DNA from: Bacilli bacterium
Lineage (GTDB): Bacteria; Bacillota_I; Bacilli_A; RFN20; CAG-288
Direction: 5' to 3'
Assembly (NCBI GenBank): GCA_028707375.1
Contig: JAQWCB010000062.1
Location: 1-5,587 of the forward strand
DNA: 5,587 nucleotides
In this document: positions 1-5,271 of the stretch, in pieces
Position numbering within the stretch: the first letter of the stretch is position 1
How the letters are laid out: each line of letters begins with the position of its first letter
Translations under genes and position numbers: made by a program
The notes under the pieces: model-generated
Database searches by the model: none
What the model saw: only the letters and a program-made list of their open reading frames with translations
Told to the model about the DNA's origin: nothing

Positions 1-101
1 ACTTTGTCATTTACTTTTATGTAACCGATTTGCAACATTTGTTTAGCGATTTCTCTTCGCTTAATCAATCTAGTTACCTTTAAAAACTTGTCTATTCTCA
101 T
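1..101 (-). CDS. rqcP: RqcP-like S4-domain protein, N-terminal part (runs off the window)
   Basis: This is the N-terminal 33 residues of a small S4 RNA-binding-domain protein; the gene continues past position 1. It begins [20 protein letters not shown] and continues through an IGYIKVNDK segment. This is the alpha-L RNA-binding (S4) pattern: a basic helix, then a turn and the strand 'I-x-V-N-x-K'. The opening matches the RqcP (formerly YabO) / Hsp15 family. Known role: RqcP binds stalled 50S subunits and works with RqcH to add C-terminal alanine tails in ribosome-associated quality control. The ATG at 101-99 is supported by an AGGAG Shine-Dalgarno (complement of 106-110), 4 nt upstream. The gene is divergent from the DUF2089 operon. 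I could not identify a convincing promoter for it. The alternative is another short S4 protein, such as a YaaA/Hsp15 paralogue, but RqcP fits the opening residues best. Confidence 0.85.
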   Translation of the reverse strand, partial: MRIDKFLKVTRLIKRREIAKQMLQIGYIKVNDK

Positions 102-255
102 AAAACTCCTAATACATATATCTTAACTAATTTTCATTTTTTTTGGTAGTCCAATGACAAAAACAAAGAAATATGTTCAAAATTAATATAATCAATGTAA
201 AAATCAATAAAATCAATAATAACATTAAAATTATTAATCTAAATGCAAAAAATAA

Positions 256-283
256 TTGACAAATAATAAAAACATGATATATT
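256..283 (+). promoter_or_regulatory. Sigma-A-type promoter for the DUF2089/DUF4097 operon
   Basis: A perfect -35 TTGACA lies at 256-261. After a 16-nt spacer comes a -10 TATATT at 278-283, preceded by an extended -10 TG at 275-276. Transcription would start near 289-291, giving a leader of about 15 nt that holds only the Shine-Dalgarno of the first gene. This is the best promoter in the window. Confidence 0.7.
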
Positions 284-305
284 AGTAGATGTGAGGTGGG
301 AAAAT

Positions 306-692
306 ATGAGCAATAAAATACTTGGACAGTGCCCTGTGTGCAAATCAAAATTGCACGTGACTGAAATGAAATGTGAGAAATGCGGCACAGTGATCAAAGG
401 TGACTTCGAATTATCTATTTTTGATTATCTATCTGATTCACACAAGAGATTCATTTCTGTTTTTCTAAAGAATGGTGGAAATATTAAATTAGTCGAGAAA
501 GAGTTGGGAATTTCATATCCCACCGTTAAAAAAATTTTAGAAGAAATAAATTTCTATCTAGGCAATACTTTTAATTCCGATACAGTGGAAGAAGATGATT
601 CGCGCAAGAGCATCTTGCAAGATTTGAAAGATGGCAAAATTGATTTTGATAAGGCGGAAATTAGACTTAAGCATATTGGAGAAACTATATAA
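306..692 (+). CDS. DUF2089 family protein: zinc ribbon + helix-turn-helix + SHOCT-like tail
   Basis: This is a 128-residue probable DNA-binding or regulatory protein of the DUF2089 family. Residues 9-26 form a zinc ribbon with two CxxC knuckles (C9, C12, C23, C26). Residues ~45-82 hold a predicted helix-turn-helix, with 'GISYPTVKKILEEI' as the recognition-helix region, typical of the family. Residues ~100-125 (ILQDLKDGKIDFDKAEIRLK) resemble the short SHOCT-like helical tail found in DUF4097-associated proteins. The start is the ATG at 306, with Shine-Dalgarno GAGGTGG at 293-299. The in-frame GTG at 291 would lie inside that ribosome-binding site and is not the start. The gene is first in a two-gene operon, 12 nt before the HAAS/DUF4097 gene. 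DUF2089 genes are known to sit beside DUF4097 genes in Firmicutes. A regulatory role for its own operon is inference. There is no signal peptide or membrane segment. Confidence 0.85.
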   Translation: MSNKILGQCPVCKSKLHVTEMKCEKCGTVIKGDFELSIFDYLSDSHKRFISVFLKNGGNIKLVEKELGISYPTVKKILEEINFYLGNTFNSDTVEEDDSRKSILQDLKDGKIDFDKAEIRLKHIGETI

Positions 693-704
693 GGGAGAAA
701 TAAT

Positions 705-1475
705 ATGAATAGAAAAGATTTTTTATTAAAGATGAAGAATGCGGCTAAGGATTCTTCAATTAAAAATTATAAGGAGTTGTTGAATCGCTACGAAAGACGA
801 TTCGATTTAGCTAAAGAAGCAGGATTTAGTGAAGAAGAAGCTTGTGAAAAATTTGGAGATGTCGATGATATAGTTGAGAAATATTCCTTTGAAACAAAGG
901 AAGATGAGGATGTTAACGTTGATAAAGAGACCAAAGATTTTGATGACTATAAGAATTTTACTGTCGACATATCGCTAATATCAGATCACGTCAATATCCA
1001 ATTCATGGATAACATTGATAATCCAGTGGTTGATTTTAACGATGCTAATCCTGATGATTACACCATTACTTCAAGCAACAATTTTTTCAAAATAGGATTT
1101 ACACCTCGAGCACAATTTTTAACTAGATGGCGCTCAAATAATATAACTATTAGCATTCCTAATATTGTGTATAAAGAATTTAAGATTTCCGTGGTTTCTG
1201 GCGTATACAACTTACCCGATATACGGGCTAAGAAAATTAGTATTAAAGCTGTTTCTGGCAATTACAACATCGATTCAATCTATTGCGATGTCTTGAATAT
1301 AAATCTTGTATCTGGTCGCGTCAATATCAATACGCTAGATTCTAGAATATTAAACATCAATGATATTTCTGGAAAGATAAATATCAGCGATGGCAAGTGG
1401 GAACAATTGAATAACCATTCGGTAAGCGGTCATCTCAACGTTGATAAATCCGCTCGCGTTCCTAAAAAAAGTTAG
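705..1475 (+). CDS. DUF1700/HAAS-like domain fused to a DUF4097 beta-repeat (putative adhesin) domain
   Basis: This 256-residue protein has two parts. Residues 1-63 are helical and match the DUF1700/HAAS pattern: MNRKDFL, a middle segment with NRYERRFDLAKEAG, then SEEEACEKFGDVDDIVEKY. After an acidic linker (~64-82), residues ~83-250 form a DUF4097-type beta-strand repeat domain. Five [VI]SG turns (V164, V183, V202, I221, V240) recur exactly every 19 residues, each followed by an alternating hydrophobic strand, as expected for a beta-solenoid. Unlike many DUF1700 or DUF4097 proteins it has no signal peptide and no transmembrane helix, so as encoded it looks cytosolic or non-classically exported. 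Related DUF4097 proteins include LiaX of enterococci (cell-envelope stress and antimicrobial peptide response) and B. subtilis YvlB. A stress role here is inference. The start has GGGAG at 693-697, 7 nt upstream. It is the last gene of its operon, before a terminator. Confidence 0.85.
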   Translation: MNRKDFLLKMKNAAKDSSIKNYKELLNRYERRFDLAKEAGFSEEEACEKFGDVDDIVEKYSFETKEDEDVNVDKETKDFDDYKNFTVDISLISDHVNIQFMDNIDNPVVDFNDANPDDYTITSSNNFFKIGFTPRAQFLTRWRSNNITISIPNIVYKEFKISVVSGVYNLPDIRAKKISIKAVSGNYNIDSIYCDVLNINLVSGRVNINTLDSRILNINDISGKINISDGKWEQLNNHSVSGHLNVDKSARVPKKS

Positions 1476-1509
1476 TTTTCATAGTAAAGTAAATTGTATA
1501 AATACGATG

Positions 1510-1531
1510 AAAAAGGGCTACTCTTAGTAGC
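1510..1531 (-). terminator. Rho-independent terminator of the patatin-to-M6 protease operon
   Basis: GCTACT (1517-1522) and AGTAGC (1526-1531) form a perfect 6-bp stem with a 3-nt loop. Read on the minus strand, the stem is followed by CC and then T5 (1514-1510). It lies about 70 nt past the M6 protease stop, beyond the facing hairpin at 1532-1577. The two together form a tail-to-tail double terminator. Confidence 0.6.
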
Positions 1532-1579
1532 AAAAGACTCTTCAGCCAACTTATTAATAGCGTATGAAGAGCCTTTTTT
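1532..1579 (+). terminator. Rho-independent terminator of the DUF2089/DUF4097 operon
   Basis: Arms 1532-1544 and 1565-1577 pair as a 13-position stem with one A-C mismatch (1537/1572) and a 20-nt loop. The right arm ends in a T6 run (1574-1579). It lies 56 nt after the DUF4097 stop. The left arm begins with A4, so the same hairpin could also stop transcription arriving on the minus strand, though weakly. Confidence 0.7.
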
Positions 1580-1601
1580 ATTGGATATATAATTTTAAAA
1601 T

Positions 1602-3104
1602 TTATTTTTGAGTGAAAGTGATAGTGGCGCCATTGCTATCAAGTGAAGTTATATTCATTTTAGCAGGAATAGTAGTACTGTCATCAAAGGTGAAATTAGG
1701 AAAAACGGTATCGCCGAGCTGTTTTGAAGTGGTAGTAAATAAATCATCATCACTAGCTATTCTTGAATCAGCAATATCATCCATCAAATTGGTTTGCCCC
1801 GAGGCCTGAACCAAACTAGCAAGAGCAAAACTATCATTTTCATAGCAGTAACTTTTTGTGTTGGAATTGAGTACTTCATAAAATGCATCATCCATTTTTT
1901 CATCAGAGGGATTATCTTCATGCCCACCATCCCATAAAAAGGCTTTTCTTGTATCGCTATAAGTGAATTTTCCAAGCCTTTGATCAACGTGAATAACCTT
2001 GATTCCGGGTTGCTCAAATCCTTTTATTGGAAATCCAGCATAAGCGGTTGATGAATCGAGAGCGTTCAATCCTGTCGGTGTGTAATAAGAAATAATTAAG
2101 AACTCATCAAAGCAAGTTCCATTAAAATTGTTAGCTAAAATCAAAGCATCACCGGAATCCTGAAAAGGTTTAAGTGTATACGTCTTGTTATAATCAGCGA
2201 CAACTGGAGTAATCCAACCGAGATTGTATTTGGAGAAAGCGTTGTGATCGAGGATGTTAAAATCCATCATATCCAATCTTCCTAACGGCTCACGAGTATT
2301 TCCCTCATCGTAAGAATAATAGTCATCAAGTCCCATCGCATGTCCTGTTTCATGAATAAAGGTATGGGCATCAATTCCTGTATTGGTTCCTTCTTTCATA
2401 AAATTATAGCTAGCCCACGAATAAGTCTTAACATGCTTAGCGGTAGCGTTCGTATCCCAGTAAGTGTAGGCCCAAAGCAAATTTGTACTATCATTTGGAT
2501 TGTAAGGAGAACAATAGACTAAAAAGACATCATCGATATATCCGTCATTATCCGAATCGTAATCGGTGTAATCTAAATTGCCATTTTCAAAATACTGAGA
2601 ATAGGCTTGCTCGAGGAAAGAATTGGTGATATCAGTTACTTTTTTATCACCATCATTAATCTCTTTTTGATATTGACTTACCGAATTATCGACGTAGACG
2701 AAATCGCCAACGGTTCCTGTTAAATTGAGATTTCCGTATGATGATTTATTATAGAAAGAGCTTACTGATTCCCAATAATTTGTATCGGCAGAGGTTCCAA
2801 AGAAGCAAGTGTTAATATCATTTCGAACATCGTTCCAATCAACGCTATCAGAAATTGTTTGATATATATCATTCGCGAAAACAATCGGAACGACTAACAT
2901 TTTCGAGTTGCCGATTGAAGGCATAGTTTCCATACCTTTGTTCGACATAATATTTTGAAAATAGGATTTACCATTTGCAAAAACTTCTTCGGAATTGCTA
3001 GCATATATGCCCACGTTGAAAGGATTGCTAAATTCTATCGTACATGAAGCTAAACTGAGAACAGTGGCAAGCGACAAAACTAATCCAATTTTAGTACGTT
3101 TCAT
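1602..3104 (-). CDS. M6-family (immune inhibitor A-like) zinc metalloprotease, predicted lipoprotein
   Basis: This is a 500-residue secreted peptidase. Residues 1-21 are a lipoprotein signal: basic MKRTK, a hydrophobic core, and lipobox L18-A19-S20-C21, so it should be lipid-anchored on the outer face of the membrane. The peptidase domain starts near residue 66 (KMLVVPIVFAN). The zinc site is HETGHAMGLDD (251-261): ligands H251 and H255, catalytic E252, and D261 as third ligand, the Asp-type variant known in M6. A likely Met-turn is DMMD at 278-281. Other M6 landmarks are a calcium-loop-like DYDSDNDGYIDD at 181-192, SKYNLGW at 291-297 and GIKVIHVD at 367-374. The C-terminus (~460-500) looks like beta strands. 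The start is supported by AAGAGG (complement of 3111-3116), 6 nt upstream. It is the last gene of the minus-strand cluster. A TATAAT on the minus strand (3136-3131) has no matching -35, so an internal promoter is possible but unproven. Substrate unknown. Confidence 0.9.
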   Translation of the reverse strand: MKRTKIGLVLSLATVLSLASCTIEFSNPFNVGIYASNSEEVFANGKSYFQNIMSNKGMETMPSIGNSKMLVVPIVFANDIYQTISDSVDWNDVRNDINTCFFGTSADTNYWESVSSFYNKSSYGNLNLTGTVGDFVYVDNSVSQYQKEINDGDKKVTDITNSFLEQAYSQYFENGNLDYTDYDSDNDGYIDDVFLVYCSPYNPNDSTNLLWAYTYWDTNATAKHVKTYSWASYNFMKEGTNTGIDAHTFIHETGHAMGLDDYYSYDEGNTREPLGRLDMMDFNILDHNAFSKYNLGWITPVVADYNKTYTLKPFQDSGDALILANNFNGTCFDEFLIISYYTPTGLNALDSSTAYAGFPIKGFEQPGIKVIHVDQRLGKFTYSDTRKAFLWDGGHEDNPSDEKMDDAFYEVLNSNTKSYCYENDSFALASLVQASGQTNLMDDIADSRIASDDDLFTTTSKQLGDTVFPNFTFDDSTTIPAKMNITSLDSNGATITFTQK

Positions 3105-3140
3105 ATTAAACCTCTTTTCTTGATATTTTTATTATATATA

Positions 3141-3491
3141 TTAGTCAACGTAATCGCCTTGAAAGTTAGTATCCTGTAAAAAAATATTCAGTTTATCGGT
3201 TATGTCTGTTATTTCTAAATAAATCACTTTCACGTTATCATCAACAAAAGTGATAGGATTTTTGGAATCTCCTGTAAAAACAACTAAACCATTCTTATGT
3301 ACAATTCGATCCATCTCATCGAGAATTTTCTGAAAATCTTTTCCGCGAAGACTTTTAAAGGTTTCTAATCCTTGGTAAAAAACTGGCTCAATATAAAACA
3401 TTGATCCATCCTCATTCTTATACAGAGTGCAGTACTTATTCCGCAAATCAATCATCATCTTTCTATCGGCCCATTCAACATAATTTTTCAT
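3141..3491 (-). CDS. Hypothetical protein, 116 residues
   Basis: I do not recognise this protein. It is a 116-residue soluble, slightly acidic polypeptide without signal peptide, membrane helix or cysteine motif (a single Cys, C21). The order looks mixed alpha/beta: a helical N-terminus (MKNYVEWADRKMMIDLRNKY), a YKNEDGSMFYIEP hairpin, a charged helix at ~44-66 with KDFQKILDEMDRIV, a strand NGLVVFTGD at 67-75, and strands at ~80-95 ending VKVIYLEITD. It has an excellent Shine-Dalgarno, AGGAGG (complement of 3500-3505), 8 nt before the ATG, so it is very likely translated. It sits 23 nt after the cyclodeaminase-like gene and 36 nt before the M6 protease gene, inside the same probable transcript. 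A cytosolic partner of its upstream neighbours is one possibility, but nothing in the sequence shows a function. Confidence 0.8.
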   Translation of the reverse strand: MKNYVEWADRKMMIDLRNKYCTLYKNEDGSMFYIEPVFYQGLETFKSLRGKDFQKILDEMDRIVHKNGLVVFTGDSKNPITFVDDNVKVIYLEITDITDKLNIFLQDTNFQGDYVD

Positions 3492-3514
3492 ATATCATTC
3501 CTCCTATTGTTATA

Positions 3515-4048
3515 TTATCTTTGTGCTAATTTGTTAACGCTTTGTAAATATTCTTGTCTAATTTTTTCATCGGAGTGCTTATTGACTTCGTATTCTAATA
3601 TGTGTACTAAATTGCTATAGCAAGATTTCAAACTAGAACCAATCATTATATAGTCATATTTGATTGAAGAAACAGTGGTGACAATAAGTTCATCTAAATA
3701 CATTTCCACCATATTAATGTTCTCGAGAAACGCTTTCGATTTAGGAAAGATATCATTGATTATTTTATCTCTTTCCTGCCCTTTTTGAGCGTGGCGCAAG
3801 CTTGAGAATATTTCGCCATCTCGAGTAATCATCTCGTTGGCTTGTTTAGCGATTACTTCGCATATAAGAATCATCTTTTCATAAGATTTAGTCTGTTTGG
3901 AAGGCTTGTTCTTTTTGATCCTAAGCAATTTAATCATCATGCGCAGCGAAAGTTCAATCTGAATATATGCTAGCGATCCTCCAAAAAGAGGATTGTTCGG
4001 ATCGGACAATTGTTTATTCAATTCAACATAGGTCAAGTTATTTTCCAT
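3515..4048 (-). CDS. Divergent cyclodeaminase/cyclohydrolase (FTCD_C)-like protein
   Basis: This is a 177-residue, mostly helical soluble protein. The pattern resembles the formiminotetrahydrofolate cyclodeaminase fold (FTCD_C/FchA). Residues 6-30 (TYVELNKQLSDP, then P20-L-F-G-G-S25-LAYIQ) align with the family's 'F...L..P.PGGGSVAA' opening. TRDGEIFSSL (75-84) aligns with the conserved 'D..aF' helix. KYDYIMIGSSLKSCYSNLVHI (130-150) aligns with the late 'SD..vA...A...A..NV' helix, with D132 and N146 as candidates for conserved residues. The glycine loop is reduced (FGGS instead of PGGGS) and the small residues after it are lost, so folate catalysis is doubtful. The start is ATG 4048 with GGAGG (complement of 4057-4061) 8 nt upstream; an upstream in-frame TTG (4078) lacks such support. 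The start overlaps the patatin stop by 11 nt, implying translational coupling. The family assignment is by eye only; an unrelated helical-bundle protein is possible. Confidence 0.6.
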   Translation of the reverse strand: MENNLTYVELNKQLSDPNNPLFGGSLAYIQIELSLRMMIKLLRIKKNKPSKQTKSYEKMILICEVIAKQANEMITRDGEIFSSLRHAQKGQERDKIINDIFPKSKAFLENINMVEMYLDELIVTTVSSIKYDYIMIGSSLKSCYSNLVHILEYEVNKHSDEKIRQEYLQSVNKLAQR

Positions 4049-5051
4049 TATTATTTCCTCCATTTTTAACATCTTCAAATATTTTATCCAAAGTTAGTTC
4101 CTCATATTTTATATCAGCAAACCCAATTGTATTCAACGAATAATATCCAGAAATATTTTTCTTTTTTCTTTTTTTACCACCATATCCTGTGAGCAAATGA
4201 TTCTTCGACATATATTCTAATATAGCGTTCGCTGTTTGATATCCCTGCGAGACATAAGCTTCAGTGTAACTTGGGTCAAAGTCAATCATATTTAACAAAG
4301 GCAAGTTCATCATCGCTGGAAGACCAAAATCGACAACTGTTCGTGGGAAGTTATCGTAGTGTTTATTGTAGTGAGCATCGGTAAGTGGGACAATAAATAA
4401 CATATCCCACTCGTATTGTAAAAGAGGAAAAAATGGCTCATTATCGGCTTTCATGCAATCGACGTAAGTATTACCTTTGACCTGAACGGGATCAAAGACC
4501 ATTGGAATAGCTGATGAAGCTAATAGAACTGGCAATATTTCTTCCGCCTTTTTCTTATTGAGTTGAAAGTATGCGGGCTCGTAATATATCTTATTCATTA
4601 TTTCAATTTTTTGAGCACATGAAGCGAATATAGGCATATCAGTATCAAAAACTTTTTCCAAATCGAAGTACTTCTCAATATATTTAATTAAACCTTCTCG
4701 AGTGTAGTATCCACCTTTTTCAAAAATAACAGAACGCAGCGAACTAACAGTTGATTTAGCAGGGGAAAGAACAGTTCTTTTATCCATTTTTTTCCAAATA
4801 TCTATCATTTTTCTAGAATCGTTTAAACGATAGAGAGCGGTGAAGAAACTTCCAACTGATCCTCCAGACATACATGTTATCTGCGGAACTAAATCAAACT
4901 TTTCCAAAGCGAGATAAACACCTATTTGATAGGCTCCGCGCGCGCCTCCACCATCGAGAACAAGGGCAATTTTGGGTAAGGAATTCTTCTTCTTCTTTAT
5001 ATGTTTCATACAAGAATAATATACTATTTTTTTACCTATATGTAATGACAT
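4038..5051 (-). CDS. Patatin-like phospholipase
   Basis: This is a 337-residue patatin-family acyl hydrolase, expected to cleave acyl chains from membrane phospholipids or related lipids with a Ser-Asp dyad. The oxyanion-hole loop is DGGGARG at 33-39. The nucleophile elbow is GGSVG at 63-67, with S65 as catalytic serine. ASSAIP at 178-183 is the usual family segment before the catalytic Asp block. The Asp is D198 in YVDCM; the family usually has D-G-G/A there, so Cys replaces the first Gly. Lysine clusters lie near both ends (KHIKKKKN, 16-23; KKRKKK, 293-298) and could touch acidic membranes (inference). There is no signal peptide or membrane helix. The start is uncertain: ATG 5051 and the in-frame ATG 5009 (Met15) both lack a Shine-Dalgarno, and Met15 would give the usual short N-terminus. 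It is first in the cluster, overlapping the next gene by 11 nt. Confidence 0.85.
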   Translation of the reverse strand: MSLHIGKKIVYYSCMKHIKKKKNSLPKIALVLDGGGARGAYQIGVYLALEKFDLVPQITCMSGGSVGSFFTALYRLNDSRKMIDIWKKMDKRTVLSPAKSTVSSLRSVIFEKGGYYTREGLIKYIEKYFDLEKVFDTDMPIFASCAQKIEIMNKIYYEPAYFQLNKKKAEEILPVLLASSAIPMVFDPVQVKGNTYVDCMKADNEPFFPLLQYEWDMLFIVPLTDAHYNKHYDNFPRTVVDFGLPAMMNLPLLNMIDFDPSYTEAYVSQGYQTANAILEYMSKNHLLTGYGGKKRKKKNISGYYSLNTIGFADIKYEELTLDKIFEDVKNGGNNNGK

Positions 5052-5062
5052 TTAATTTGAGA

Positions 5063-5068
5063 ATTATA
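5063..5068 (-). promoter_or_regulatory. Candidate -10 box for the patatin operon
   Basis: A perfect TATAAT reads on the minus strand (5068 to 5063). No recognisable -35 lies 16-18 nt upstream; AGTCAA is found there instead. Transcription would begin near 5056, only about 5 nt before the ATG at 5051. That means either a nearly leaderless mRNA or a true start at 5009 with a leader of roughly 47 nt. Confidence 0.4.
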
Positions 5069-5180
5069 ATAAAGAAAAAGAAACCTTGACTATATAGTGA
5101 CATTTTTTCTCAATATAAGGATAAATAAAGGCAAATATCTTCATTCAGTTATTATGATTTATTGAAACCAAATGTATTAC

Positions 5181-5217
5181 TTGATATTATATCAGTTGAG
5201 TGTTATTTATATATAAT
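5181..5217 (+). promoter_or_regulatory. Candidate secA promoter region with a small palindrome
   Basis: TTGATA at 5181-5186, a 17-nt spacer and TATTTA at 5204-5209, preceded by TG at 5201-5202, make an acceptable extended -10 promoter. A perfect TATAAT at 5212-5217 is an alternative -10 but lacks a well-placed -35. The perfect inverted repeat TGATA-TTA-TATCA (5182-5194) overlaps the proposed -35 and could be a protein-binding site or chance in AT-rich DNA. Confidence 0.4.
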
Positions 5218-5271
5218 ATTAATAAACATATTATCAGTGTTAAATCACAGTAGGAATGGGGAAGATTACTA

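Noticed and set aside
291..305. Upstream GTG start for the DUF2089 protein
   Set aside because: The GTG falls at the edge of the Shine-Dalgarno GAGGTGG and near the predicted transcription start; ATG 306 is correctly spaced and begins at the usual family N-terminus.
127..348. Minus-strand open frame rich in Leu/Ile/Phe that looks like a small membrane protein
   Set aside because: It covers the DUF2089 promoter and the start of that gene, has no Shine-Dalgarno before any Met, and its hydrophobic character follows from translating AT-rich DNA.
306..4048. Possible TGA-as-tryptophan genetic code, as in Mycoplasma
   Set aside because: No complete gene uses TGA as a stop, but the tryptophan codons seen are TGG and all family motifs are intact under the standard code. 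The absence of TGA stops among six genes is too small a sample.
4049..4078. TTG start extending the cyclodeaminase-like protein by 10 residues
   Set aside because: The extension contains the GGAGG Shine-Dalgarno that serves ATG 4048, and there is no ribosome-binding site before the TTG.
4155..4177. A-rich runs in the patatin coding strand as a programmed slippage site
   Set aside because: The runs encode a lysine-rich patch, the reading frame continues to a sensible stop coupled to the next gene, and no alternative-frame product is apparent.
5172..5216. 14-codon open frame (MYYLIL...) in the secA leader region
   Set aside because: It has no Shine-Dalgarno and overlaps the likely secA promoter; it is consistent with chance.
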